This document shows positions 45,584 through 54,591 of a stretch of 64,000 bases of DNA, piece after piece. The position numbers and the translations under genes are program-made. How positions within the stretch are numbered: the first letter of the stretch is position 1; every line of letters starts with the position of its first letter. The notes under the pieces were generated by a model. It was not told the origin of the DNA. It did no database searches and saw only the letters and a program-made list of their open reading frames with translations. Source of the stretch: Rhodococcus yunnanensis NBRC 103083 (GTDB lineage: Bacteria; Actinomycetota; Actinomycetes; Mycobacteriales; Mycobacteriaceae). The stretch is from contig NZ_BCXH01000003.1 of NCBI RefSeq assembly GCF_001895005.1, positions 351,637 through 415,636 of the forward strand. The letters run 5' to 3'.

Positions 45584-46252
45584 GTGACTTCTACGAATTC
45601 GTCCGTCCTGCAGGTGGAGATCTGGTCCGACATCGCGTGCCCGTGGTGCTTCATCGGGAAGACTCGGTTCGCGGCAGCGCTGGCCGAGTTCGACCGTCGC
45701 GATCGAGTCGAGGTGACCTGGCGGTCGTATCAGCTCTCCCCTGAGACGCCGGTCGGATCCGGCGAGCGAGAACTCGACGCGCTCGTCCGTATGAAGGGCT
45801 TGCCGGCGGAGCAGGTCGCGGTCATGTTCGAGCGGGTCGCAGGCGTCGCCGCAGCGGATGGGTTGACCATCGATTTCGACACCGTCATCGCCGCGAACAC
45901 CTTCGACGCACACCGTCTCGTGCACATCGCGAGCGCGCAGGGTCTCGGCGACGAGGTCCTGTCGTCACTTTTCGTGGCGCATTTCACACAGGGCCGCGTC
46001 GTCGACGACATCTCCGTCCTGGTCGAGCTGGCCGAGCGCGCAGGCGTGAAAGGAGCGTCCGACGCGTTGGCCCGCGGTGAGGGGGCCGACGAGGTCCGAT
46101 CCGATCTTGCCTTGGCCCGAGAAGTGCAGGTCAGCGGTGTTCCGTTCTTCGTGGCGGACCGCCGAATGGTGGTATCGGGCGCGCAACAGGTCGAGGTTTT
46201 CGCCCAGTTGCTGGACCGCGGATTCGTGGAACTCGACGGCGACCGACGGTAG
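45584..46252 (+). CDS. DsbA-family (FrnE-like) thioredoxin-fold protein
   Basis: 222 residues from GTG 45584; the frame opens at a TTG four codons earlier. VEIWSDIACPWCFIGKTRF holds the CPWC pair (Cys19, Cys22) of cytoplasmic FrnE-like DsbA proteins. ANTFDAHRLVHIA and VSGVPFFVADRRMVVSGAQ complete the fold. It has no signal peptide, so it probably acts in the cytosol as a dithiol oxidoreductase or isomerase. Substrate unknown. Confidence 0.87.
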   Translation: MTSTNSSVLQVEIWSDIACPWCFIGKTRFAAALAEFDRRDRVEVTWRSYQLSPETPVGSGERELDALVRMKGLPAEQVAVMFERVAGVAAADGLTIDFDTVIAANTFDAHRLVHIASAQGLGDEVLSSLFVAHFTQGRVVDDISVLVELAERAGVKGASDALARGEGADEVRSDLALAREVQVSGVPFFVADRRMVVSGAQQVEVFAQLLDRGFVELDGDRR

Positions 46253-46434
46253 GCGACGGCCCGAGAAAACCGTCCACAAGGGGGACCTGAGCGTCCGTTC
46301 GTTCCTGGAGTCTGCAATCCTTGAATATCGAACCAATCCAGTGCGGTAACGGAAACGAATACCGTAGAAATAACCGGTTTGTGTTCGGCAGGGGACGCGA
46401 GGGTTGGGGGACCAGGAAGGACTCACCCGAAACA

Positions 46435-48714
46435 ATGGCCTGGTCGAGGTTCCTGATAGTGGGGTTCGCCGGCGTGGCGGGGTATCTACTGCTGCCCGAC
46501 GGCTCGGCCCGGGTGGTCGTGTACCTGCTTGTCGCCTGCGTATCGCTGGCGGCGTACCTGGCTCGTGGCCGTGCACGCTCTCCCCGGAACGCCGTGACGT
46601 CGATGCTTCTCGCCGCGGGTTTCGTCGCCTGCTTCGCCGGCGATGTCGTGGTCGGGATTCGTCAGATCGGTGGACACCCCAGTCCCGTCGTATCGCCCGT
46701 GGACGCACTGTTTCTGCTTGGCCATGCTGCGTTCATCGCAGCTGTTTTCGCCGGTCACGACGGCAAGGGCCGGATCGTCCGCATCGAGGATGCACTCGAA
46801 GCCATGATCGTCGCGACGGGCGTCGGACTCGTGTCCTGGATATTCGTCATCGGCCACCACGCCGACGTCTCGCTCGGTTCCGGCGTGTTTCTGCACAACT
46901 GGACGGCCGTTCTCTACATCACCGGTGACGGTTTCCTCGTCGCTCTGACCCTGATCGTCTGGCTGACCAACCGGCATCGGACTGCGCCGTTCATCATGCT
47001 GGTGGCGGCGTTCTGTTCGTTCGCGACCGCAGGGTGGTTCACGTACGCAGGCGTGGTCGGAACCGAAGTGGAACGCTCTGTCGTCGCCCACGCTCTGTGG
47101 CTGTGCGGTTACGTGCTGCTGGCGTCGTCGGCGCTGCACCCGGCTCCCAATCTGTCGCCGAAGACGAGCGAGGGGATAGAGCTCTTCTCCGATCGGACGC
47201 GGTTGTTCGGGCTGAGCGCGGCGATCCTGATGGCCCCCATCGTGATGGGCGTCGAACTCGCGCGCGGTGTCGCAGTGTCCGAGTGGGGATGGGTGGTCAT
47301 GTGCGCGTCGATGCTCGTCGTCGTCCTCGTCGCCGCCAGAATGGCATGCTTCCTGGCGGTGATGCGGCGCCAGGCCGTGTTGCTGACGTCGGTGGCGATG
47401 TCGGATTCCGTCACCGGGCTCGCCAACCGACGGCGTATCGGCGAGCTGCTGGACCGAGCGCTCGCCGAATCCGGTGACGAGGGAATTCTTGTGCTGATCG
47501 TGGACATCGATCGGTTCGCGCACATCAACGAGACGTTCGGCTATCCGGTCGGCGACAGTGTGCTCCGCGAGATCGGCGAAAGGCTGGTAGCGGCGACCGT
47601 CACGGACGCCGTCGTCGGGCGTCTCGGCGGCGATCAGTTCGTCGTTGCCATCCCCGTCGAGCGGATGCCGTTGACGCCGGTCGAATGCGCCGAGCACTTC
47701 CAGCGGTCGGTGAGCCGGACCATGTTCGTCCGCGACATCAACGTCTCGTTGGAAGCGACCGTCGGTGTCGTGCAGTCGTCGAAGCTTCCAGCGGTCGACG
47801 CGGGTGCGTTGCTGCAACATGCACACGTCGCTCTGACCGCGGCGAAAGCGGGCCACACCCGTGTGTCGATCTACGCGCCGTCGATGGACAGCGATCGACA
47901 CGAGCAGATGCGCTTGCTCGGCGAACTCGAAACGGCTGTCCTTCAACGCCAGCTCAGGGTCCATTTCCAGCCTTGCCTCGATCTGCGGACCGGCCGGGTG
48001 ACGGGTGTCGAAGCGTTGCTGAGATGGCAACATCCCAGAGAAGGGTTGATTGCCCCGTCGTCGTTCCTCCCCGATGCGGAGCAGACCGGGATGCTCCCGG
48101 CGATCACCGCCTACGTGCTCGAGGATGCCCTCGCCTGCTGCAGCGCCCTGCGTCGACGCGGCGTGATGATCTCGGTGTCCGTCAATCTCTCGGTGCGCAA
48201 TCTGGTGGACCCCACTCTCGTAGAGCAGGTGGAGGCTGCGCTCCAACGGCATGACGTTCCGTCCTCCGCAGTCGAATTCGAAGTGACCGAAACCTCGGCG
48301 ATGACCGATCCGCGACGATCGGTGGATTCGCTGATCGCACTGCGAGACATCGGAGCCTCGATCGCGGTGGACGACTACGGCACCGGATACAGTTCGCTGG
48401 CCTACCTGCGATCCCTACCGGTGCAGACGCTGAAGATCGACAAGTCCTTCGTGACGGCGATGACCGACCAGCCGACCAATGCGGCCATCGTGCGTTCGAC
48501 GATCGAGCTCGGACGCAGTCTCGGAATGTCGGTCGTCGCAGAGGGCGTCGAGGACGAGGAGACACTCGATCGGCTTCGTGTGCTCGGGTGCAACGGGGCT
48601 CAAGGCTTTCACATCGGGCGCCCGGTTCCCGCGGAGGAATTGGAAGCACTCATCGAGCGCATCGAAATCGACTCGCGTACAGAGATTCTCGGATCGGCAG
48701 CCCCCTGGCGATAA
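46435..48714 (+). CDS. Membrane protein with degenerate GGDEF and intact EAL domain
   Basis: 759 residues from ATG 46435. The frame extends upstream to 46321 and other starts exist. About eight or nine hydrophobic segments (1-305) form a sensor. The GGDEF domain (about 335-490) carries GGDQF instead of GGDEF, so synthesis of c-di-GMP is doubtful. The EAL domain (about 505-745) keeps GVEALLRW, VNLSVRN, EVTETSAM, DDYGTGYSSLAYL, LKIDKSF and VAEGVE, and so should hydrolyse c-di-GMP. The GGDEF part may bind GTP to control the EAL part (known in the family, inferred here). Confidence 0.88.
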   Translation: MAWSRFLIVGFAGVAGYLLLPDGSARVVVYLLVACVSLAAYLARGRARSPRNAVTSMLLAAGFVACFAGDVVVGIRQIGGHPSPVVSPVDALFLLGHAAFIAAVFAGHDGKGRIVRIEDALEAMIVATGVGLVSWIFVIGHHADVSLGSGVFLHNWTAVLYITGDGFLVALTLIVWLTNRHRTAPFIMLVAAFCSFATAGWFTYAGVVGTEVERSVVAHALWLCGYVLLASSALHPAPNLSPKTSEGIELFSDRTRLFGLSAAILMAPIVMGVELARGVAVSEWGWVVMCASMLVVVLVAARMACFLAVMRRQAVLLTSVAMSDSVTGLANRRRIGELLDRALAESGDEGILVLIVDIDRFAHINETFGYPVGDSVLREIGERLVAATVTDAVVGRLGGDQFVVAIPVERMPLTPVECAEHFQRSVSRTMFVRDINVSLEATVGVVQSSKLPAVDAGALLQHAHVALTAAKAGHTRVSIYAPSMDSDRHEQMRLLGELETAVLQRQLRVHFQPCLDLRTGRVTGVEALLRWQHPREGLIAPSSFLPDAEQTGMLPAITAYVLEDALACCSALRRRGVMISVSVNLSVRNLVDPTLVEQVEAALQRHDVPSSAVEFEVTETSAMTDPRRSVDSLIALRDIGASIAVDDYGTGYSSLAYLRSLPVQTLKIDKSFVTAMTDQPTNAAIVRSTIELGRSLGMSVVAEGVEDEETLDRLRVLGCNGAQGFHIGRPVPAEELEALIERIEIDSRTEILGSAAPWR

Positions 48715-48732
48715 CTGCGGAAGCGTTCAGAC

Positions 48733-50220
48733 GTGGAACGAAGCGATGTGCACCACGATCCATCGGGGGATTCGAGTGCTGGTGAGCGAGAGTGCAGGGC
48801 AGTGGATCCGTTCGTCGAGGAGTGGGTGGCCGAGTTCGCCGCCACAGCCGACCGATCCCCCGACGCGATGTGTCTACGGGGGTCGGACGGCCGTGTCTCG
48901 TATGTGAACGACGCAGCACTGGAAATGGTCGGGGCACCCGATGTGAGCGCGGTGAACAACGCTGCCGACTGGATATTCGGCACTGTCGACTCGCAGGACG
49001 GGCCGATCTCTCGCGCCGTCGCGAGCGGCGTGTGGACCGGCGACGTCGAACTGATGAGTCTTCGTCACGACGAGCCGATACCGGTCTGGGTATCGGCGTA
49101 CGTGGTCACGGGACGGCATGCGGCGACCGCGATGGTGGCTCTCGTGTGCCGTGATCTTTCCGGTCGTTTCGACCGCGAGCGCCGCTTGTTCGAAGTTGCG
49201 GTCGCGGCGGACGCGCACGCCAGGGAGCAGCGCGCAGTGGCGGACCTGAGCCGAATCGCATTGACCGCGAGCTCATCCGAGGTCATGAGGACGGCGACGG
49301 ACGCGGCGCTGTCGTTGATGGGAATGAAGTGTGCCGTGATATTCGAACCGGCGTTTCCGGACAGATCCGAGCTGATCGCCGTGGCGTACTCCGGGCCGGA
49401 CGGATCGCCGCCCCCGATCTCGCTCGCCCGCAGATCGCATGCGGCGGCCGCGCTCCAGGCAGGGGAAGCGATCGTGTGCGCCGATCGAGACACCGAAACA
49501 CGGTTCCCGACGGAGTTCATGCATGCCAGAAATGTGCGAAGCGGAGCGGCCGTCGTGATCGAAGGCATCGGCGAGGCTTGGGGTGTTCTGGCTGTGTACG
49601 GCAGCGAGACAAGGGGTTTCGACGACGGCGAGCTGGCATTTCTGCAGACCGTCGCCGGTGTAGTCTCGGCAGCGGTTCTGCGGCATGACCTCGAGAACGA
49701 ACTGCGCCGGCGGATCTTGCACGATCCGCTGACCGGGCTTCCCAATCGGGTGCTCGTTCGCCAGCGGATCGACGACGTGAAGACTCACGGGAACCCGTAC
49801 CCCATAGCGCTTCTCGTGATCGACCTGGACAACTTCAAGATGATCAACGACACCCTCGGGCATTCGGTCGGTGACCGCACGCTTCAAGTCGTCGCCGATG
49901 TCCTCGCCGGCGCTGCCGGTGCGCGAGACACGGTCTCCCGCTTCGGCGGTGACGAGTTCGTCGTACTGCACCGCGGGTCCGATGCGGTCGGGTTGGCCAG
50001 GCGGATACTCGCCGAACTCGCCGACCCGTTCGATATCGACGGATACGACATCACTGTGTCGGCGAGTATCGGCGTGGCGCTCGACGAACGCTTCGAAGCC
50101 GATGCGGACGACCTGATACGCCGAGCGGACTCGGCGATGTATGTTGCGAAAAGAACTGGAGCGTCCGGGTTCTCGGTGTTCGGCGCGCACGTGGTGCGCA
50201 CCGAACACGGTCACAGGTGA
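48733..50220 (+). CDS. PAS-GAF-GGDEF diguanylate cyclase
   Basis: 495 residues. A PAS domain is at about 38-145 (RSPDAMCLRGSDGRVSYVN), a GAF domain at about 170-325 (MRTATDAALSLMGMKCAVIF), and a GGDEF domain at about 330-490. The last has LLVIDLDNFKMINDTLGHSVGD (metal and substrate residues), then RFGGDEFVVL with the exact GGDEF motif. It should make c-di-GMP in the cytoplasm. The start is GTG 48733, 18 bases after the previous stop, so a cyclase and a phosphodiesterase are adjacent, probably in one operon. Confidence 0.9.
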   Translation: MERSDVHHDPSGDSSAGERECRAVDPFVEEWVAEFAATADRSPDAMCLRGSDGRVSYVNDAALEMVGAPDVSAVNNAADWIFGTVDSQDGPISRAVASGVWTGDVELMSLRHDEPIPVWVSAYVVTGRHAATAMVALVCRDLSGRFDRERRLFEVAVAADAHAREQRAVADLSRIALTASSSEVMRTATDAALSLMGMKCAVIFEPAFPDRSELIAVAYSGPDGSPPPISLARRSHAAAALQAGEAIVCADRDTETRFPTEFMHARNVRSGAAVVIEGIGEAWGVLAVYGSETRGFDDGELAFLQTVAGVVSAAVLRHDLENELRRRILHDPLTGLPNRVLVRQRIDDVKTHGNPYPIALLVIDLDNFKMINDTLGHSVGDRTLQVVADVLAGAAGARDTVSRFGGDEFVVLHRGSDAVGLARRILAELADPFDIDGYDITVSASIGVALDERFEADADDLIRRADSAMYVAKRTGASGFSVFGAHVVRTEHGHR

Positions 50221-50226
50221 GTGCGA

Positions 50227-50535
50227 TCAGCCCTTGGCTGCGACGTCGAGTACGACCTCGAATTCGAGCAGTGATGCTCCCGAGGACACCGGCTTGGCGC
50301 GCTCTCCGGCATGCGCGGCCTTGGCGGGACCCGAAGCCCACTCCTGGAACGCCTCCTCGGTCTCCCACTGGGTGACCACGAAATAACGATCCTCGCCCTT
50401 GACGGGACGCAGGAGCTGGAATCCGAGGAAACCGGGGGAGTTCTCGACGGCGCCTGCGCGCGCGGCGAAACGCTTCTCCAGCTCGGCGCCTGCGCCACTG
50501 GGGACCTCGATTGCATTGATCTTCACGACTGCCAT
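50227..50535 (-). CDS. mhuD: MhuD-type heme-degrading monooxygenase
   Basis: 102 residues of the antibiotic-biosynthesis-monooxygenase fold. Asn7 (KINAIEVP), Trp66 (FQEWASGP) and His75 (KAAHAGERA) lie at exactly the residues used by M. tuberculosis MhuD to hold and ruffle heme. The MhuD-like runs NSPGFLGFQLLRPVKGEDRY and ASLLEFEVVLDV are also present. It would open heme to release iron without CO (mycobilin route, family knowledge). Divergent from the hydrolase gene, as in mycobacteria. Confidence 0.92.
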   Translation of the reverse strand: MAVVKINAIEVPSGAGAELEKRFAARAGAVENSPGFLGFQLLRPVKGEDRYFVVTQWETEEAFQEWASGPAKAAHAGERAKPVSSGASLLEFEVVLDVAAKG

Positions 50536-50603
50536 GCCCGACAGGCTACCCCGGCCGCCTGATCAACGGTGGCGCTGCGCGCGGACCCGATACAGTCGGA
50601 ACG

Positions 50604-51341
50604 GTGCTGTACGACGAAGGTGGGACGGGTAGGTCGATTCTGCTCCTGCACGGGCTGATGGGCAGCGCGTGCACGTGGCGTCGTCAGGTGCCCTGGTTAC
50701 GACAGCACGGCCATGTCCACAGCTACGACGCGCCCGGTCATCGCAGGCCCCCGCCTGCCGATCCGACGACGGAGGCCTTCGTCGCCGATCTGGAACGGCA
50801 CGCCGAGCGTCTCGGGCCATCGATCGTCGTCGGCCATTCCATGGGCTCGCTGCACGGGCTGTGTCTGGCGTCGAAGCGACCCGATCTGGTGTCCGGCCTG
50901 GTCGTCGAGGACATCGCGCCCGACTTTCGTGGCCGGACGGCCGACGATTGGGCGGCGATGATTCGGCAGTGGCCGCAGCCGTTCGCCGACGAGGATGCTG
51001 TGCGCGAATTCTTCGGAGATGTTGCAGGGCAGTACTTTCTGGATTCCTTCGAGCGCCGGGACGGCGGGTGGTACCTGCACGGCGACATCTCGACCTTCGA
51101 GGCGATCTCGCAGGAATGGGGCACGCGGGCGTTCTGGGATGAGTGGGACAGCGTGCGATGTCCTTCGTTGCTGATCGAGGGTGAGTTCGGCATCACACCA
51201 CCGGGACAGATGGCCGAGATGCACGCCAGGAACCCCATGTCGACTCACGTCAGGGTCTCGGGCGCAGCGCATCTGGTGCACGACGAGCAGCCGCAGGTCT
51301 ACCGGCGCGCAGTGGAGGAGTTCCTCGGCCGACTACAGTGA
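50604..51341 (+). CDS. Alpha/beta hydrolase
   Basis: 245 residues. SILLLHGLMGSACTWRRQVPW (oxyanion), VVGHSMGSLHGLCL with the Ser nucleophile in GHSMG, and a His in SGAAHLVHDEQP near the end. The acid residue is probably in LLIEGEFGI. It matches the place of Rv3591c beside mhuD. Substrate unknown. The start GTG 50604 seems leaderless or weakly signalled. The stop overlaps the next GTG (GTGA). Confidence 0.85.
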   Translation: MLYDEGGTGRSILLLHGLMGSACTWRRQVPWLRQHGHVHSYDAPGHRRPPPADPTTEAFVADLERHAERLGPSIVVGHSMGSLHGLCLASKRPDLVSGLVVEDIAPDFRGRTADDWAAMIRQWPQPFADEDAVREFFGDVAGQYFLDSFERRDGGWYLHGDISTFEAISQEWGTRAFWDEWDSVRCPSLLIEGEFGITPPGQMAEMHARNPMSTHVRVSGAAHLVHDEQPQVYRRAVEEFLGRLQ

Positions 51342-52153
51342 CGCGAATGCCGGTGGCCAGACTCGATGGAATCGATATCAACTACGACGTCAAAGGCAGC
51401 GGCCCGCTCGTGGTGCTGGTGATGGGAACGGGTAGTCCCGGCCGAGTGTGGCAGACCCATCAGGTGCCCGCACTGGTGCAGGCCGGGTACACGGTGGTCA
51501 CCTTCGACAATCGCGGTATCGGGTCCTCGTCCGGGGGCGCCGCCGGAATGGTTCTCGACGACCTCGTCGCCGATACCGCAGCGCTCATCGAACACCTCGG
51601 TGGGATGCGAGCTCGCGTCGTCGGGACGTCGATGGGTGCGCGCGTCACGCAGGAACTTGCGCTCGCGCGCCCCGATCTGGTCTCGCATGCCGTCATGATG
51701 GCCACCTACGGTCGCGCGTCCACGATGCAGAAAGCAATGTCGAAGGGAGAGCGCGACCTGTACGACGCCGGGATCACGTTGCCGCCGACCTACCGTGCCG
51801 CAATCACCGCCATGAACAACTTCTCGCCCGCGACCCTCCGCGACGAGAACGCGATCGGTGACTGGTTGGCCGTCATGGAGTATTCGGGCGGCGAGCGTAG
51901 CGCGGGGAGGCGTGCGCAGATCGGGTTGGAGATGCGTGCCGGTGCCGACCGCCTCACCGCGTACCGGAAGATCGTCGCGAAGACGCTCGTCGTGGGTTTC
52001 GCCGACGACCGTCTCATTCCCGTGCATCTGAGCCGCGAAGTCGCGCAGGCAGTTCCAGGCGCTCGATACGAGGAGATCGCTGATACCGGGCACTTCGGTT
52101 ACCTCGAACGCCCCGACGTCGTGAATCGGGTGCTGATCGATTTTCTCCGCTGA
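51338..52153 (+). CDS. Alpha/beta hydrolase (second of a pair)
   Basis: 271 residues. VVLVMGTGSPGRVWQTHQVPALVQAG, then TFDNRGIGSSSGGAAGM, and GTSMGARVTQELAL with the serine (GTSMG). The last block is IADTGHFGYLERPD with the His. Similar in size and fold to the previous gene but not closely alike, so a tandem pair of hydrolases rather than a recent copy. Coupled by GTGA. Substrate unknown. Confidence 0.85.
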   Translation: MTRMPVARLDGIDINYDVKGSGPLVVLVMGTGSPGRVWQTHQVPALVQAGYTVVTFDNRGIGSSSGGAAGMVLDDLVADTAALIEHLGGMRARVVGTSMGARVTQELALARPDLVSHAVMMATYGRASTMQKAMSKGERDLYDAGITLPPTYRAAITAMNNFSPATLRDENAIGDWLAVMEYSGGERSAGRRAQIGLEMRAGADRLTAYRKIVAKTLVVGFADDRLIPVHLSREVAQAVPGARYEEIADTGHFGYLERPDVVNRVLIDFLR

Positions 52154-52161
52154 CCAGCCCG

Positions 52162-53037
52162 TTATCCCTCCCCGGCGAGGGCGAACAAGCCCGAAGCAGT
52201 CTGCTCGATCAGGCCGTCGACGAGCAACGAATCCAATGCGCGATCGCGCTGGCCTGGATCGCTGAGCCACACGGTGTCCAGTGTCGCGCGCTCGACGGGG
52301 CCGTCGCTGTCCCGGAGCACCGACATGAGCTTGCCGCGCACCTGACGATCGGTGCCCGCGAACTTCTGCACCTTCTTCGCCGGGCCGGTGTGTGCGGGTC
52401 TGCCTGCCTCGATCCAGGAGCACTCCGGCAGCGGACACAGCAGGCACGCCGGATTCTTCGCCGTACAGATCAACGCACCGAGCTCCATCAATGCCGCCGA
52501 ATATCGTGCAGCCCGCGCGCGGGTGCGCGGAAGCACGGCCTCGACGTCGGCCAGATCGCGTGTGGTCGACGGGTTGCCGGGCTCGGCGGCGCCGTGCACT
52601 GCCCGCGCGACGACGCGTCGAACATTGGTGTCGACGACGGGAACCCTCTGCCCATATGCGAAGCATGCGACGGCCCGCGCGGTGTACGCCCCGATCCCTG
52701 GCAGCCCGAGCAGCGTCTCGACATCCCGCGGGACGACGTCGCCGTGCTCGGCGGCGAGTACGCCTGCGCATTCGTGCAACCGCAACGCCCGACGCGGATA
52801 TCCCAGCTTGCCCCACGCGCGCAGCACGTCGGCCTGGGAGGACGCAGCCATCTTCGACGGCACCGGCCAACGCTCGACCCACTGCTGCCAGATCGGCGCG
52901 ACTCGGGACACCGGCGTCTGCTGCAGCATGATCTCGCTCATCAAGATCTGCCATGCGCTGACACCGGGTCGACGCCAGGGTAGGTCTCTCTCCTCGGTGT
53001 CGAACCACCCGAGCAGTGCGGCCGTGTCGATCGGCAC
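52162..53037 (-). CDS. mutY: A/G-specific adenine glycosylase
   Basis: 291 residues. PWRRPGVSAWQILMSEIMLQQTPVSRV, then LLGLPGIGAYTARAVACFAYG (helix-hairpin-helix), VVDTNVRRVVAR (catalytic Asp). Cluster cysteines in CTAKNPACLLCPLPEC have a slightly shorter last gap (four residues) than in E. coli. It removes A opposite 8-oxoguanine. The truncated C-terminal MutT-like domain is typical for this phylum. GTG 53037 is used; the longer frame overlaps the divergent gene. Confidence 0.93.
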   Translation of the reverse strand: MPIDTAALLGWFDTEERDLPWRRPGVSAWQILMSEIMLQQTPVSRVAPIWQQWVERWPVPSKMAASSQADVLRAWGKLGYPRRALRLHECAGVLAAEHGDVVPRDVETLLGLPGIGAYTARAVACFAYGQRVPVVDTNVRRVVARAVHGAAEPGNPSTTRDLADVEAVLPRTRARAARYSAALMELGALICTAKNPACLLCPLPECSWIEAGRPAHTGPAKKVQKFAGTDRQVRGKLMSVLRDSDGPVERATLDTVWLSDPGQRDRALDSLLVDGLIEQTASGLFALAGEG

Positions 53038-53095
53038 ATGTCTCCTAGAACTCTTCGAAGAACCCGACTCGCCGGTAGCACCGCGCCGGTGCACA

Positions 53096-53725
53096 ATGAA
53101 TGGCGTGCCAACGAATCCCGTATCAGCGTGGAAGTCCCTCAAAGAGGGTAACCAGAGGTTTGTCGCAGGCGAATCACTGCACCCGAGTCAGGGTATCGAG
53201 GACCGCGCGCGCCTCGCCGACGGCCAGCATCCGAGTGCCGTGCTGTTCGGTTGCGCGGACTCTCGTGTCGCCGCGGAGATCATCTTCGATCAGGGTCTCG
53301 GCGACATGTTCGTCGTCCGCACGGCCGGTCACGTCATCGACTCCGCGGTCCTCGGGTCGATCGAGTACGGCGTGGGCGTTCTCGGGGTGCCTCTGATCGT
53401 GGTGCTCGGTCACGACAGCTGCGGCGCCGTCAAAGCGACGGTCGACGCACTGGAATCGGGCGACCTGCCCGGCGGGTACATCCGTGACCTGGTCGAGCGC
53501 GTCACTCCGTCCGTGCTGTCCGCTCGACGTGACGGCTACACCGGTATCGACGACTTCGAAGCTCGGCACGTCGAGGAGACCGGTCAGTTGTTGATTCAGC
53601 GCTCTCGTGTCGTCGCGGAGAAGGTCGAAGCAGGAGAGCTCGCCATCGTGGGCCTGACCTACCACCTGTCCGACGGAAGCGCGATCCTCCGCGAGGTCAT
53701 CGGCAACATCGGCGAACAGCCTTAA
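53096..53725 (+). CDS. can: Beta-class carbonic anhydrase
   Basis: 209 residues. Zinc and active-site residues: Cys53, Asp55 and Arg57 in FGCADSRVAAE, then His106 and Cys109 in VLGHDSCGAVKA. WKSLKEGNQRFVAGE at the N terminus is standard. It interconverts CO2 and bicarbonate. ATG 53096 is chosen; a GTG three codons later is possible. Divergent from mutY across 58 bp. Confidence 0.94.
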   Translation: MNGVPTNPVSAWKSLKEGNQRFVAGESLHPSQGIEDRARLADGQHPSAVLFGCADSRVAAEIIFDQGLGDMFVVRTAGHVIDSAVLGSIEYGVGVLGVPLIVVLGHDSCGAVKATVDALESGDLPGGYIRDLVERVTPSVLSARRDGYTGIDDFEARHVEETGQLLIQRSRVVAEKVEAGELAIVGLTYHLSDGSAILREVIGNIGEQP

Positions 53726-53740
53726 GGCCTGGTTCCTCAC

Positions 53741-53763
53741 GTCGTCGCCACCTCGGCGACGAC
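53741..53763 (+). terminator. Hairpin after the carbonic anhydrase gene
   Basis: A perfect 9-bp stem GTCGTCGCC / GGCGACGAC with loop ACCTC starts 15 bases after the stop, with no T run. Confidence 0.65.
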
Positions 53764-53814
53764 ACGCCGCAAGCGCTTCATGGATACGTAGCTGCTGGCC
53801 ATTACGGTTGTTCT

Positions 53815-54549
53815 GTGTTGGAACCAACCGGGCCTTTGCCTCCCGAAATCTATTGGCGTCGTCGCGCACTCGCCATCGGTGCGGCCGTCGTCGTGCTCGG
53901 TTTGATCGTGTGGTTCATCTCCTCGCTCGGTGGTGGCAACGACGAACCTCCGCAGGCAGAGCCTGCAGGTGTCGTCTCGACGTCGAGCCCGGCTGCGACG
54001 CCTAGTTCGTCCGCGACCCCCTCGTCGGGTAACTCGACCTCGGGCGGCGGATCCGGCGGCACGTCGGGTGGTGGCGGTACGTCGAGCGGAGCATCGGGCT
54101 CGGGATCGGTTGCTACGACGACGGCAGCAGCTCCCGCAGCCGGCGCGCCTGCAGCGTCCAACCAGTGCGCGGATCAGAGTCTCGCGGTCAAGGCAACGCC
54201 GGACAAGCCGTCGTACCGTGTCGGCGAGGAGCCAGGGTTCACCGTCGTCATCACCAACATCAGTTCGACCGAATGCCAGCGCGACGTCGGGGCAGGCCTG
54301 CAGCAGGCGCTCGTCTACACCCTCGACGATCAGCGCATCTGGTCCAACACCGATTGCTTCCCGGACGCACAGTCCGATCTGCGCACTTTCAAGCCGGGCG
54401 AGCAGGCAGGCTTCACCGTCAAGTGGTCCGGCACGAATTCGGTTCCCGGTTGCGCCGACGAGCGCATCCCGGTCGGGGTGGGCTCGTACAAGGTGATCGC
54501 TCAGCTCGGTGAGCTCCGCAGCTCGCCGGAGCCCTTCAATATCACCTAG
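53815..54549 (+). CDS. Secreted or membrane-anchored protein with Ser/Gly linker
   Basis: 244 residues. One membrane helix at 17-40 (RRALAIGAAVVVLGLIVWF), a Ser/Gly/Thr linker of about 75 residues, and a C-terminal beta-rich domain (about 115-244) with paired cysteines (NQCADQ, TECQRD, TDCFPD, PGCADE). The folded part resembles DUF4232-type or immunoglobulin-like extracellular domains. Position matches Rv3587c beside canB and disA. Function unknown. Starts GTG; the last codons and stop form the first unit of an 18-bp duplication. Confidence 0.7.
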   Translation: MLEPTGPLPPEIYWRRRALAIGAAVVVLGLIVWFISSLGGGNDEPPQAEPAGVVSTSSPAATPSSSATPSSGNSTSGGGSGGTSGGGGTSSGASGSGSVATTTAAAPAAGAPAASNQCADQSLAVKATPDKPSYRVGEEPGFTVVITNISSTECQRDVGAGLQQALVYTLDDQRIWSNTDCFPDAQSDLRTFKPGEQAGFTVKWSGTNSVPGCADERIPVGVGSYKVIAQLGELRSSPEPFNIT

Positions 54550-54570
54550 CCGTTCAATATCACCTAGCCG
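54535..54570. repeat. Two 18-bp repeats containing the stop codon
   Basis: TTCAATATCACCTAGCCG at 54535 and again at 54553. The first copy holds the gene's last four codons (Phe-Asn-Ile-Thr) and TAG; the second repeats them outside the gene. Confidence 0.9.
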
Positions 54571-54591
54571 TTCAAGAGGCCGAGGGCAGGG

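Noticed and set aside
46486..48252. 588-residue minus-strand frame opposite the EAL gene
   Set aside because: Antisense to clear EAL/GGDEF motifs; His/Asp/Arg-rich shadow.
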